From assembly GCF_030518235.1 (NCBI RefSeq), contig NZ_JAULSA010000006.1, forward strand, positions 62,001 to 126,000: 64,000 nucleotides of DNA. Direction: 5' to 3'. Source of the stretch: Saccharibacillus sp. CPCC 101409. GTDB lineage: Bacteria; Bacillota; Bacilli; Paenibacillales; Paenibacillaceae. Positions 51,844 through 60,414 of this stretch are shown piece by piece (positions within the stretch are counted from its first letter, which is position 1; the number at the start of each line of letters is the position of its first letter). Below the pieces are notes generated by a model. It had not been told where the DNA came from, did not search any database, and saw nothing but the letters and a program-made list of their open reading frames with translations. The position numbers and the translations under genes are program-made.

Positions 51844-53184
51844 ATGGCGATTGCGGTTCCCAAACTCAAATTTGCTCCGCCGCAGATTCTGGCGATCGGC
51901 TATGCCGCGATGGTGCTGATCGGCACGCTGCTGCTGATGCTGCCCGTATCCAATACGACGGGCCGTCCGCTGCCGCTGATCGACGCTTTTTTTACCGCGA
52001 CCTCGGCCGTGTGCGTGACCGGTCTGGTCGTCGTCGATACGGGGTCTTTTTTTAGCGGCTTCGGACAATCGATCATTCTTGTGCTGATCCAGATCGGCGG
52101 CCTCGGGTTCATGACGCTGGCGACGCTGCTGGCGCTGGTGCTCCAGCGGCGGCTGTCGCTGCGGGACCGGCTGCTGCTCCAGGAAGCGATGAACCAGGGC
52201 TCGATGGAAGGCATCGTGCGGCTGATCCGGCGCGTGCTGTACTATTCGCTGGCGATCGAGGCGGCGGGCGCGCTGCTGTTCGCGTCGAGAATGGCGTTCG
52301 ATATGCCGCTCGGCCGGGCGCTTTATTTCGGGTTGTTCCATTCGATTTCTTTTTTCAACAACGCGGGCTTCGACCTGTTCGGACAGTTCCTCGGCATGGC
52401 GGCTTACGTCGACGATCCGGTGATGAACCTGACCGCGGTGGGGCTGATTATACTGGGCGGCCTGGGGTTTGTCGTGCTGTCGGATCTGGCCGATTTTCGC
52501 CGGAAAAAGCAGCTTTCTCTGCATTCGAAAGTCGTGCTGTCCACCACCGGCATTCTGATCGCGATCGGCTTCGCCGTGTTCCTGATGTTCGAATGGGGCA
52601 ATCCCGGCACGATCGGACGGCTCGGCTTGGGCGGCAAGTTCTGGGGCTCGCTGCTGCAGGCGGTGGCTCCGCGGACGGCGGGCATCAACTCGGTCGATCT
52701 GACGACGCTGCACCAGGCGACGCAGTTTCTGCTGCTGATCCTGATGTTTATCGGCGCGTCGCCGGGCTCCACGGGCGGCGGCGTCAAGACGACCACGTTC
52801 GCCGTTACGATCGGCGCGATGGTGGCGATGATGCGAGGCCGCGACGACGTGGTCTTTTTCCGCAAAAGGCTGGCGCGCGAACGCATCATCAAAGCGCTGA
52901 CGATCATTCTGCTCTCTCTCGCTTACGTCATCGGCGTCGCCATGATGCTGTCGGCCACGGAAGATCGCGACTTTATGATCATCTTGTTCGAAACGATGTC
53001 CGCGTTCGGCACGGTCGGCATGACGCTCGGCCTGACGCCGGATCTGTCGACGTTCGGCAAAGTCGTGATCGCGCTGTCCATGTTCGCCGGCCGGGTCGGT
53101 CTGCTGACGCTCGTTTACGCGCTCAAACCGAAGAAGACCCCCGAGAAATACCGGTATCCCGAAGGCAAAATCATCATTGGATAA
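51844..53184 (+). CDS. Ktr/Trk-type potassium uptake channel subunit (KtrB/KtrD-like)
   Basis: 446 residues with the fourfold M1-P-M2 repeat of the Trk/Ktr/HKT superfamily. Selectivity-filter regions are visible as TATSAVCVTGLVVVD, HSISFFNNAGFDLFG, VAPRTAGINSVDL and ETMSAFGTVGMTLGLTPD, each with the key Gly. It imports K+ (with Na+ in Ktr). ATG follows AAAGGGGGG. The RCK gene is next, 15 bases away. Confidence 0.88.
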   Translation: MAIAVPKLKFAPPQILAIGYAAMVLIGTLLLMLPVSNTTGRPLPLIDAFFTATSAVCVTGLVVVDTGSFFSGFGQSIILVLIQIGGLGFMTLATLLALVLQRRLSLRDRLLLQEAMNQGSMEGIVRLIRRVLYYSLAIEAAGALLFASRMAFDMPLGRALYFGLFHSISFFNNAGFDLFGQFLGMAAYVDDPVMNLTAVGLIILGGLGFVVLSDLADFRRKKQLSLHSKVVLSTTGILIAIGFAVFLMFEWGNPGTIGRLGLGGKFWGSLLQAVAPRTAGINSVDLTTLHQATQFLLLILMFIGASPGSTGGGVKTTTFAVTIGAMVAMMRGRDDVVFFRKRLARERIIKALTIILLSLAYVIGVAMMLSATEDRDFMIILFETMSAFGTVGMTLGLTPDLSTFGKVVIALSMFAGRVGLLTLVYALKPKKTPEKYRYPEGKIIIG

Positions 53185-53199
53185 GGCGGTGCATCTGTT

Positions 53200-53871
53200 A
53201 TGAGTACGCAGCAATTTGTCGTGGTCGGACTGGGCCGGTTCGGCATGAGCCTCGGCACGGAACTGATCGAGCTCGGCTACGAGGTCATGGGCGTGGACCG
53301 CAGCGAAGAAGTGGTCGAAGAGGTCGGAGACCGGTTTACGTACGCGGCGGTCGCGGACGCGACGGACGAAGAAATGCTGCGTTCGCTCGGCATCCGCAAC
53401 TTCGACTGCGGCGTGGTGGCGATCGGCGAAAACATGCAGACGAGCATTCTGGCCGCGATTCTGCTCAAGGAACTCGGCGTCAAAAAGGTCGTCGCCAAAG
53501 CGATCACCGTGCTGCACGGCCGGGCGCTGGAGAAAATCGGCGTCGACCAGGTGATTTTTCCCGAGCGCGATATGGGCATCCGCGTGGCGCATCAGCTCGT
53601 GACGCCGAATCTGCTCGATTACATCAAGCTGTCGGACGATTATTCCATTGTCGAGATGCGGGTGCCCGGCTGTCTGCACGAGCGTACCGTTTCCGACCTC
53701 AATTCGCGCACCCGCTTCGGGTGCAGCATCGTGGCGCTGCGCACCGAAGCGGGCGTTACGATCGCGCCTACGGCGCTGGATCAGATGCGCGAAGGGGACA
53801 TTATGGTCATCGCCGGTCCCAACGACCGGATCGAGCAGTTCGAGCGCGAAGTGGTGAATATCGAAGAGTAG
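53200..53871 (+). CDS. Ktr/Trk-type potassium uptake regulatory subunit (KtrA/KtrC-like)
   Basis: 223 residues. RCK_N domain with the Rossmann motif VVVGLGRFGMSLG, and RCK_C (TrkA_C) near 140-215. Octameric rings of such subunits gate KtrB by binding ATP/ADP, and c-di-AMP at the RCK_C domain in relatives. Start ATG 53200 follows AAGGCGG. A strong terminator is at 53931. Confidence 0.9.
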   Translation: MSTQQFVVVGLGRFGMSLGTELIELGYEVMGVDRSEEVVEEVGDRFTYAAVADATDEEMLRSLGIRNFDCGVVAIGENMQTSILAAILLKELGVKKVVAKAITVLHGRALEKIGVDQVIFPERDMGIRVAHQLVTPNLLDYIKLSDDYSIVEMRVPGCLHERTVSDLNSRTRFGCSIVALRTEAGVTIAPTALDQMREGDIMVIAGPNDRIEQFEREVVNIEE

Positions 53872-53930
53872 CGGCGGCAGAGCGGCGGACACGGATCGAA
53901 GGCGGATTCGGTCGGGCCGGAACCGGCGCG

Positions 53931-53980
53931 AAAAAGGCGGAAAGACGCGCGGGATCGGCCGCGGCGCTTTCCGCCTTTTT
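53931..53980 (+). terminator. Terminator of the Ktr pair
   Basis: AAAAAGGCGGAAAG and CTTTCCGCCTTTTT are perfect complements around a GC-rich loop. Confidence 0.85.
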
Positions 53981-54267
53981 GCCGCGCGCGCTCTGCCGGT
54001 TCGGCGCTTCCGTTCCGGGGGCCGCCATCCCCGCTGCGCGGACGGGCTCCATGCGGCGGTTCGATACGCACCCCGGCGCCCGGCGCGTCTTCAAGATACC
54101 GAGCGGGCTGTCGATTCATCGCCGCGGCGGACGTTTAAATGGTTGTTAAGACGTTAACCTTTACGCGCGCTTACATATACAGTGCAGGAACTTTTTGTGT
54201 GCAAAAACTTGCCGAATCGGTTCCATTCTCCGAATTTTTGGAGTAACATAAAAGGGAAGCCGTTTTG

Positions 54268-54283
54268 TTCACAATATTGTAAA
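54268..54283. promoter_or_regulatory. Palindrome upstream of sdh (possible operator)
   Basis: TTCACAATATTGTAAA is a near-perfect palindrome (core ACAATATTGT) in the 578-base gap before sdhC. It resembles Rex/FNR-type half-site arrangements but does not match one exactly. No gene is seen in 53872-54449. Confidence 0.35.
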
Positions 54284-54355
54284 GGGTGACTCGCCTGCTT
54301 TCCCCGCGTTCTTGCGGATGAAGCGGCAACTCGGCAGCGCTTTCGCTCAGGGTTA

Positions 54356-54369
54356 TGAAAACGTTCTAA
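54356..54369 (+). promoter_or_regulatory. Possible CcpA (cre) site upstream of sdh
   Basis: TGAAAACGTTCTAA fits the cre consensus TGWAANCGNTNWCA at every defined position but one. It lies 80 bases ahead of sdhC. Carbon repression of SDH would be logical; hprK is also in this window. Confidence 0.4.
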
Positions 54370-54449
54370 AATGGACATTTTGCAGCAGGCGGTCGTACTC
54401 GCGGTCCGGACTGCGGAGTGTCAAATCATGAAAGGGGACGGTTCGGCAG

Positions 54450-55118
54450 ATGAAAGGTTACTACGCCAGAAAGGTGCACTCGTTACTGGGACTGATTCCG
54501 CTCAGCTTATTTATTATCGAGCACGCGATTACCAACTACGCGGCGTTCGACGGCGGGCAGGAAGGGTTTCGCAACAGTGTACGCACACTAAACGATCTAC
54601 CACTTGTATTTTTCCTTGAACTCTTCGGGATCTGGCTTCCGCTGCTCTTTCACGGCGTGTACGGCCTCTATATTGCGTACCAGGCGCAGCCTAACGTGGG
54701 GCACTTCAGCACGGAGCGCAACTGGCGCTACGTTTTGCAGCGGGTGACCGGCGTGATCGCCTTTATCTTTATCATCTGGCACGTCTACACGACGCGCTTC
54801 CAGGTTACGCTGGGCAACGTTACCCATGACGAGCTGGGAACCTGGATGCACGATATCGTGACCAACCCGGGCTTCTTTACTTTCTTCCTGGTCGGCGTAA
54901 TCGCCACCACCTTCCACTTCTCCAACGGCGTCTGGGCGTTCCTCGTCAGCTGGGGAATCACGGTCGGCCCGCGAGCGCAGCGCATTTCTTCTTACATCTG
55001 CATGGGTCTGTTCGTGATCGTTACGGCCCTGTTCATGCTGTCGCTGTTTGCGTTCCGCGGCGAGGAATTCGCAAGCACGGCAAGCATCGTTACATCTTTG
55101 AAAACACTGATCGGTTAA
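54450..55118 (+). CDS. sdhC: Succinate dehydrogenase cytochrome b558 subunit
   Basis: 222 residues with five membrane segments, the single-polypeptide diheme anchor of the Bacillus type. Heme-ligand His residues lie in IIEHAITNY, LFHGVYGL, WHVYTTRFQ and TTFHFSNGVW. It anchors SdhAB and passes electrons to menaquinone. ATG follows AAAGGGGAC. First gene of sdhCAB. Confidence 0.93.
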   Translation: MKGYYARKVHSLLGLIPLSLFIIEHAITNYAAFDGGQEGFRNSVRTLNDLPLVFFLELFGIWLPLLFHGVYGLYIAYQAQPNVGHFSTERNWRYVLQRVTGVIAFIFIIWHVYTTRFQVTLGNVTHDELGTWMHDIVTNPGFFTFFLVGVIATTFHFSNGVWAFLVSWGITVGPRAQRISSYICMGLFVIVTALFMLSLFAFRGEEFASTASIVTSLKTLIG

Positions 55119-55135
55119 GGGGGACTTAAGCAGAC

Positions 55136-56881
55136 ATGGCAAAATCCGGACTTATTATCGTCGGCGGCGGGCTTGCGGGCCTGATGGCTACCGTAAAAGC
55201 GGCCGAAGCCGGCGTTCCTGTACAGTTGTTCTCCCTGGTTCCGGTCAAACGCTCGCACTCCGTGTGCGCGCAGGGCGGAATCAACGGAGCGGTCAATACG
55301 AAAGGCGAAGGCGATTCGCCGTGGGTTCACTTTGACGATACCGTGTACGGCGGCGATTTCCTGGCCAACCAGCCTCCGCTCAAAGCCATGTGCGAAGCGG
55401 CTCCCGGCATCATTCACCTGATGGACCGGATGGGCGTCATGTTCAACCGCACGCCGGAAGGCCTGCTCGACTTCCGCCGCTTCGGCGGCACCAAGTTCCA
55501 CCGTACGGCGTTCGCGGGCGCGACCACGGGCCAGCAGCTGCTGTACGCGCTCGACGAGCAGGTGCGCCGTTACGAGGCCGCCGGTCTCGTCACCAAGTAC
55601 GAGAACTGGGAATTCCTCGGCTCGGTGCTGGACGACGAAGGCGTCTGCCGCGGCGTCTGCTCGCAGAACCTGCGCACGATGGAAGTCCAGACATTCGCTT
55701 CCGACGCCGTAATCCTGGCGACGGGCGGCCCCGGCATCATTTTCGGCAAAACGACCAATTCGGTCATCAACACCGGTACGGCGGCCAGCGCCGCGTACCA
55801 GCAGGGCGTGCATTACGCCAACGGCGAATTTATCCAGATTCACCCGACGGCGATCCCGGGCGACGACAAGCTGCGCCTGATGTCCGAATCCGCGCGCGGC
55901 GAAGGCGGCCGGATCTGGACGTACAAAGACGGCAAGCCGTGGTACTTCCTCGAAGAGAAGTATCCGTCTTACGGCAACCTGGTTCCGCGCGATATCGCGA
56001 CCCGCGAAATCTTCAACGTCTGCGTCGACCAGAAGCTCGGCATCAACGGCGAGAACATGGTTTACCTGGACCTGTCGCACAAAGACCCGAAAGAACTCGA
56101 CGTCAAGCTCGGCGGCATTATCGAGATTTACGAGAAGTTCATGGGCGACGACCCGCGCAAGATTCCGATGAAAATTTTCCCGGCCGTGCATTATTCGATG
56201 GGCGGCATGTGGGTCGATTATAACCAGATGACCAATATCCCCGGCCTGTTCGCCGCCGGCGAATGCGAATACCAGTACCACGGCGCGAACCGCCTGGGCG
56301 CGAACTCGCTCGTATCCGCCATCTACGGCGGCATGGTGGCCGGACCGAAAGCGGTCGAATATATCAAAGGCCTCAAGAAATCGGCCGCCGATCTCTCCAG
56401 CAGCCTCTACGACAACACGCGCGCCAAGCACGAAGCGCGCTACAACGAGCTGCTCGGCATGGATACCGGCACCGAGAACGCTTATGTGCTGCACCGCGAA
56501 CTCGGCGAGTGGATGACCGACAATATGACGGTGGTGCGCTACAACGACAAGCTGGAGCAGACGATCGGCAAGATCAAGGAACTGAAGCAGCGCTACCGCA
56601 ACATCAATATGATCGACACGGCCCGCTGGAACAACTCCAGCGTCGCGTTTACCCGCCAGCTCTGGAATATGCTCGAACTGGCCGAAGCGATGACGCTCGG
56701 GGCCCTGCTGCGCAACGAAAGCCGCGGCGCCCACTACAAGCCGGATTATCCGGAGCGCAACGACGAAGAGTTCCTGAAGACGACCAAAGCCGCCTGGACC
56801 CCGGAAGGTCCGAGTATCTCCTACGAGGAAGTCGATATTTCCCTGATCCCGCCTCGTATCCGCGACTACTCGAAAGACTGA
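55136..56881 (+). CDS. sdhA: Succinate dehydrogenase flavoprotein subunit
   Basis: 581 residues. FAD motif IIVGGGLAGLMATVKAAE, SHSVCAQGGINGA with the His that takes the covalent FAD, the catalytic region HPTAIPGDDKLRLMSESARGEGGRIW, and GECEYQYHGANRLGANSL at the C-terminal FAD site. It oxidises succinate to fumarate. 17 bases after sdhC. The next gene, sdhB, is 323 bases away, which is unusual. Confidence 0.95.
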   Translation: MAKSGLIIVGGGLAGLMATVKAAEAGVPVQLFSLVPVKRSHSVCAQGGINGAVNTKGEGDSPWVHFDDTVYGGDFLANQPPLKAMCEAAPGIIHLMDRMGVMFNRTPEGLLDFRRFGGTKFHRTAFAGATTGQQLLYALDEQVRRYEAAGLVTKYENWEFLGSVLDDEGVCRGVCSQNLRTMEVQTFASDAVILATGGPGIIFGKTTNSVINTGTAASAAYQQGVHYANGEFIQIHPTAIPGDDKLRLMSESARGEGGRIWTYKDGKPWYFLEEKYPSYGNLVPRDIATREIFNVCVDQKLGINGENMVYLDLSHKDPKELDVKLGGIIEIYEKFMGDDPRKIPMKIFPAVHYSMGGMWVDYNQMTNIPGLFAAGECEYQYHGANRLGANSLVSAIYGGMVAGPKAVEYIKGLKKSAADLSSSLYDNTRAKHEARYNELLGMDTGTENAYVLHRELGEWMTDNMTVVRYNDKLEQTIGKIKELKQRYRNINMIDTARWNNSSVAFTRQLWNMLELAEAMTLGALLRNESRGAHYKPDYPERNDEEFLKTTKAAWTPEGPSISYEEVDISLIPPRIRDYSKD

Positions 56882-56915
56882 TTGTGAACGCGTAAGCGAT
56901 TTAGCGACTTGCCGA

Positions 56916-56952
56916 AGCGCCGCGCAATAACCCAATTGCGCGGAGCGCTTTT
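56916..56952 (+). terminator. Terminator-like hairpin inside the sdh operon
   Basis: AGCGCCGCGCAAT (56916-56928) pairs with ATTGCGCGGAGCGCT (56935-56949), then only four T. Its place between sdhA and sdhB suggests partial termination or mRNA processing. Confidence 0.5.
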
Positions 56953-57009
56953 CCAACCGATAAAAAGGTTGAATAAAAAAAGTCCGGTTTGGCAAAAATA
57001 GAAAAGGGA

Positions 57010-57125
57010 AGGAGATGTCCGTGAAGGAACGGAAGTGTTCGCCTTTGAAACCGGGAAATTCCATTTTGATCCAATCAAAATTTCCTGGTTTCAACAAGCG
57101 ACCGTAACGGATCTCTCATTCCCTC
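57010..57125. repeat. Nested palindromic intergenic repeat (family member D), inside sdh operon
   Basis: TTGAAACCGGGAAATT (about 57044-57060) and AATTTCCTGGTTTCAA (about 57079-57094) form the inner arms. Flanks GGAAGTGTTCGCC and AAGCGACCGTAACGG correspond to the GGTCGCC and GGCGACCG segments of member B. Confidence 0.65.
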
Positions 57126-57204
57126 CTTTCTTAATTTTTCTAAACGAATAGGAATTTTTATATTTAACCTGCCCGTCCAACAAAAATGAATGGGGGAGAA
57201 GACC

Positions 57205-57993
57205 ATGGCGGAAACGACAACCGTGCCACAACCCGCGCAGACGACAGCTAGAAGAGTCAAATTTATCATCACCCGTCAGGATACGCCGGAGGGTAAGTCC
57301 TACACCGAAGAATTCGACCTCCCTTACCGCCCGGGAATGAACGTCATCAGCGCCCTGATGGAGATTCAACGCAACCCGGTCAATGCCAACGGCGGCTCAA
57401 CCGCTCCCGTATGCTGGGAATCGAACTGTCTGGAAGAAGTGTGCGGCGCCTGCTCGATGGTCATCAACGGCAAACCGCGCCAGGCTTGTTCCGCGCTGGT
57501 GGATCAGCTCGAACAGCCGATCCGCGTGGCTCCCATGTCGACGTTCCCGGTCGTGCGCGACCTCGTAATCGACCGCAGCCGGATGTTCAACGCGCTGAAG
57601 AAAGTCAAAGCGTGGATTCCGATCGACGGCACGTACGATCTCGGTCCGGGTCCGCGGATGCCGGAGAAAAAGCGCCAGTGGGCGTACGAGCTGTCCAAGT
57701 GCATGACGTGCGGCGTCTGCCTGCAGGCCTGCCCGAACGTCAACGACAAGACCGACTTTATCGGTCCGGCCGCGTTGTCGCAGGTACGCTTGTTCAACGC
57801 GCACCCGACCGGCGAAATGAACGCCGACGATCGTCTGGATATGCTGATGGAAGGTTCCGACGGCATCGAAGGCTGCGGCAACTCGCAGAACTGCGTCAGA
57901 GCCTGCCCGAAAGGCATTCCGCTGACCACTTCCATCGCCGAACTGAACAAGCAGACGACCAAGCGCATGTTCAAACGCTGGTTCGTCCAATAA
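57205..57993 (+). CDS. sdhB: Succinate dehydrogenase iron-sulfur subunit
   Basis: 262 residues. An N-terminal [2Fe-2S] ferredoxin domain has CWESNCLEEVCGACSMVINGKPRQAC; the C-terminal domain holds the [4Fe-4S]/[3Fe-4S] ligands CMTCGVCLQACPNV and CGNSQNCVRACPKG. It carries electrons from SdhA to SdhC. ATG 57205 is chosen because GGGGGAG sits 8 bases upstream; the in-frame ATG at 57190 overlaps that region. Confidence 0.95.
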   Translation: MAETTTVPQPAQTTARRVKFIITRQDTPEGKSYTEEFDLPYRPGMNVISALMEIQRNPVNANGGSTAPVCWESNCLEEVCGACSMVINGKPRQACSALVDQLEQPIRVAPMSTFPVVRDLVIDRSRMFNALKKVKAWIPIDGTYDLGPGPRMPEKKRQWAYELSKCMTCGVCLQACPNVNDKTDFIGPAALSQVRLFNAHPTGEMNADDRLDMLMEGSDGIEGCGNSQNCVRACPKGIPLTTSIAELNKQTTKRMFKRWFVQ

Positions 57994-58065
57994 AAAGTTT
58001 ATCGAACTCAATCGTGCGAAACGGATGATCGCCCGGCGCGCCGATCTGCCGGAAAGCGGCGCGCG

Positions 58066-58094
58066 TTGACCCGGGAAGGCGTTTTCTGTACAAT
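58066..58094 (+). promoter_or_regulatory. Promoter of the antiporter gene
   Basis: TTGACC (58066-58071), exactly 17 bases, TACAAT (58089-58094). The leader to the start codon is about 260 bases. Confidence 0.75.
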
Positions 58095-58210
58095 AACCGG
58101 AGAACCGTCACATTACAGAAAACATCCCAATCGCATATAACGAAGACGAGCAACCGCGCTTTCGGTTTTGCAAAGAGCCGGAAGCCCGATGCACTCGTCT
58201 TTATTTTCCG

Positions 58211-58247
58211 GAGGAGCCTGTCAACGCAGGCTCCTCTATGCCTTTTT
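58211..58247 (+). terminator. Terminator-like hairpin in the antiporter leader
   Basis: GAGGAGCCTG (58211-58220) and CAGGCTCCTC (58227-58236) are perfect complements, with TTTTT eight bases later. Lying between promoter and gene, it may be an attenuator. The remainder of 57994-58360 has no gene I can support. Confidence 0.55.
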
Positions 58248-58360
58248 CGGAGAAAGTCTGCGGCGACCCCGAGGCGGCGAAGATCGCTGCCGTCACGGAG
58301 GCCATAGAGAAGGGCCGGTTCGGACAGAACGGTCCGCGGACGGGAAAAAGGAGAGAATTC

Positions 58361-59539
58361 ATGACGTTTATTTTGTACCTGGCTTTGATTCTGCTGTTTA
58401 CCAAAGCAGCCGGCGACCTGTCGGTACGGATTGGACAGCCGCCTGTGCTGGGCAAGCTGATTGCCGGTATCGTACTCGGACCCGCCGTGCTCGGCTGGAT
58501 TCATAACGACGAATTTATCCATACCATGTCCGAGATCGGCGTGCTGCTGCTGATGTTTATCGCCGGGCTGGAAACCGATCTCGACCAGCTGCGCCGCAAC
58601 TGGAAATCGGCTTTTGCCGTCGCGGTAGGCGGCGTGGTCCTGCCGTTCTTCGGCGGATACGGCGCTGCGTTGGCATTCGGCTTCGAAGCGCATTACGCGC
58701 TGTTCTTCGGCATCCTGTTCTGCGCTACGTCCGTCAGCATCTCCGCACAGGTGCTGAAAGACATGAACAAGCTGGGCACGCGGGAAGGCACGACGATCCT
58801 CGGAGCGGCCGTCGTGGACGATGTGCTGGTTGTCGTGCTGCTGGCCGTGCTGATGAGTTTGCTCGGAGCCGGGGGCGCAGACCCGGCGCTCGGCCTGATG
58901 ATCGTCAAGAAAGTCGCATTCTTCGGCGGCATATTCCTGATCGGCCGGCTGCTCGTGCCGCCGCTGATGAAATGGATTTCCGGGTTGAAAGTAACCGAGA
59001 CGACCATTACGGCCGCGCTGATCGTTTGCTTCGCTTTTTCTTACTTTGCCGAAAGCATGGGCGTGGCCGGAATCATCGGCGCTTTTGCCGCCGGCATCGC
59101 CGTTTCGCTGACGCCGCACAAGCACGAAGTGGAGCAGAGGGTGGAGCCGATTGCTTACGCAGTGTTCGTGCCTGTATTTTTCGTCAGTATCGGCTTGAAT
59201 GTGACGTTCGACGGAATCGGCGGCCAAATCGGTTTTATCGCCGTCATTACGGTTGTGGCCGTGCTGACCAAGCTGATCGGAGGAGGCGTCGGGGCGCGGC
59301 TGACCGGCTTCGACAATTCTTCTTCGCTGGCGATCGGAGCCGGGATGATCTCGCGCGGCGAAGTCGCGCTGATTATCGCGTCCAGCGGACTGCAAAGCGG
59401 ACTGCTGCATGCGGAGTATTTTACGCCGGCGCTGATTATGGTGATCCTGACGACGCTGATTACGCCGCCTCTGCTCAAGATCCTGCTGCAAAGAAACGAC
59501 CGGGCGCGCGGGAACGAACCGAATCCGCCGGGTTTATGA
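58361..59539 (+). CDS. Monovalent cation:proton antiporter-2 (CPA2) family protein
   Basis: 392 residues with 11-13 membrane segments. Family blocks include GKLIAGIVLGPAVLGWI, LLMFIAGLETDLDQL, GAAVVDDVLVVVLLAVLMS (the ion-binding DD region) and GAGMISRGEVALIIASSG. It exchanges Na+ or K+ for H+; there is no C-terminal RCK domain. ATG 58361 follows AAAAAGGAG; longer frames upstream run through the hairpin leader. Confidence 0.85.
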   Translation: MTFILYLALILLFTKAAGDLSVRIGQPPVLGKLIAGIVLGPAVLGWIHNDEFIHTMSEIGVLLLMFIAGLETDLDQLRRNWKSAFAVAVGGVVLPFFGGYGAALAFGFEAHYALFFGILFCATSVSISAQVLKDMNKLGTREGTTILGAAVVDDVLVVVLLAVLMSLLGAGGADPALGLMIVKKVAFFGGIFLIGRLLVPPLMKWISGLKVTETTITAALIVCFAFSYFAESMGVAGIIGAFAAGIAVSLTPHKHEVEQRVEPIAYAVFVPVFFVSIGLNVTFDGIGGQIGFIAVITVVAVLTKLIGGGVGARLTGFDNSSSLAIGAGMISRGEVALIIASSGLQSGLLHAEYFTPALIMVILTTLITPPLLKILLQRNDRARGNEPNPPGL

Positions 59540-59573
59540 TACACTTTTAGCACAAAGGGGAATGCGGCGCGAA

Positions 59574-60380
59574 ATGAAAAAGATGATTACGGAAAAACCT
59601 TATACCCGCGGCTCGATCGCGGAGGAAGCGCGCGCGCTCGGCGTGCAGCCGGGCATGGTGCTGCTGGTGCACTCTTCCATGAAAGCGATCGGCGGCTGGA
59701 TCGCCGGCGGCGCGGAAGCGGTCGTGCTCGGACTCGAAGACGCATTGGGCGACGACGGGACGCTCGTTATGCCGACGCAGTCGTCCGACCTGACCGATCC
59801 GGCGATCTGGATGAATCCGCCGCTCGATCCTCTCTGGTGGGATCTCGTGCGCGACGAGATGCCGCTGTACGATCCCGATCTGAGCGCCACCCGCGGAATG
59901 GGCGCGGTACCGGAAACGTTCCGCAAGCAGCGCGGTACGCGGCGCAGCCCGCATCCGCATCTGTCCTTTGCGGCAAGAGGGCCGGAAGTGGAAGGAATCG
60001 TCGGCCGGCACCCGCTCGATTACGGGCTGGGCGAGGACTCGCCGCTGGGACGCCTTTACGAGCGCGACGCCCGGGTGCTGATGCTCGGAACCGGCTACGA
60101 CACGAATACGTCGTTTCACCTGGGCGAGTACCGGTCCGCGTATCGCGGCAAGAAAGAACTGCGGCCCAAAGCCAAAGTAATGGGCGCGAACGGACCGGAA
60201 TGGGTACGCTTCGGCGATATCAATTTCGATTCCGAAGATTTCGCGCGGCTGGGCGGCGACTTCGAGACGGAGCGCTCGGCGCATATCCGCCGGGGACGCA
60301 TCGGACGCGCGGACTGCCGGCTGGTTCCGCAGCGGGTCATGGTGGATTACGCCGCGCGCTGGCTGGAGCTGTACCGCTGA
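59574..60380 (+). CDS. AAC(3)-family aminoglycoside N-acetyltransferase-like protein
   Basis: 268 residues, the family length. MVLLVHSSMKAIGGWIAGGAEAV near the N-terminus, GTLVMPTQSS, SPHPHLSFAARGP and the C-terminal GRIGRADCRLVPQRVMVDYA are AAC(3) landmarks. The fold uses acetyl-CoA. Chromosomal copies in Bacillales (YokD-like) often have no proven effect on antibiotics, so resistance is not implied. Start is ATG 59574 or 59562; AAAGGGG is at 59553. Confidence 0.82.
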   Translation: MKKMITEKPYTRGSIAEEARALGVQPGMVLLVHSSMKAIGGWIAGGAEAVVLGLEDALGDDGTLVMPTQSSDLTDPAIWMNPPLDPLWWDLVRDEMPLYDPDLSATRGMGAVPETFRKQRGTRRSPHPHLSFAARGPEVEGIVGRHPLDYGLGEDSPLGRLYERDARVLMLGTGYDTNTSFHLGEYRSAYRGKKELRPKAKVMGANGPEWVRFGDINFDSEDFARLGGDFETERSAHIRRGRIGRADCRLVPQRVMVDYAARWLELYR

Positions 60381-60414
60381 AGACAGGTCAGACAGAGAGG
60401 GGAGAACAAAGAAT

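Noticed and set aside
51610-53892. A 760-codon open frame on the minus strand across the Ktr genes
   Set aside because: Antisense shadow of two well-supported potassium-uptake genes; its composition (Arg, His, Gln rich) is typical of a shadow frame.
55115-57097. A 660-codon open frame on the minus strand across sdhA
   Set aside because: Antisense to SdhA, with no motif or initiation signal.
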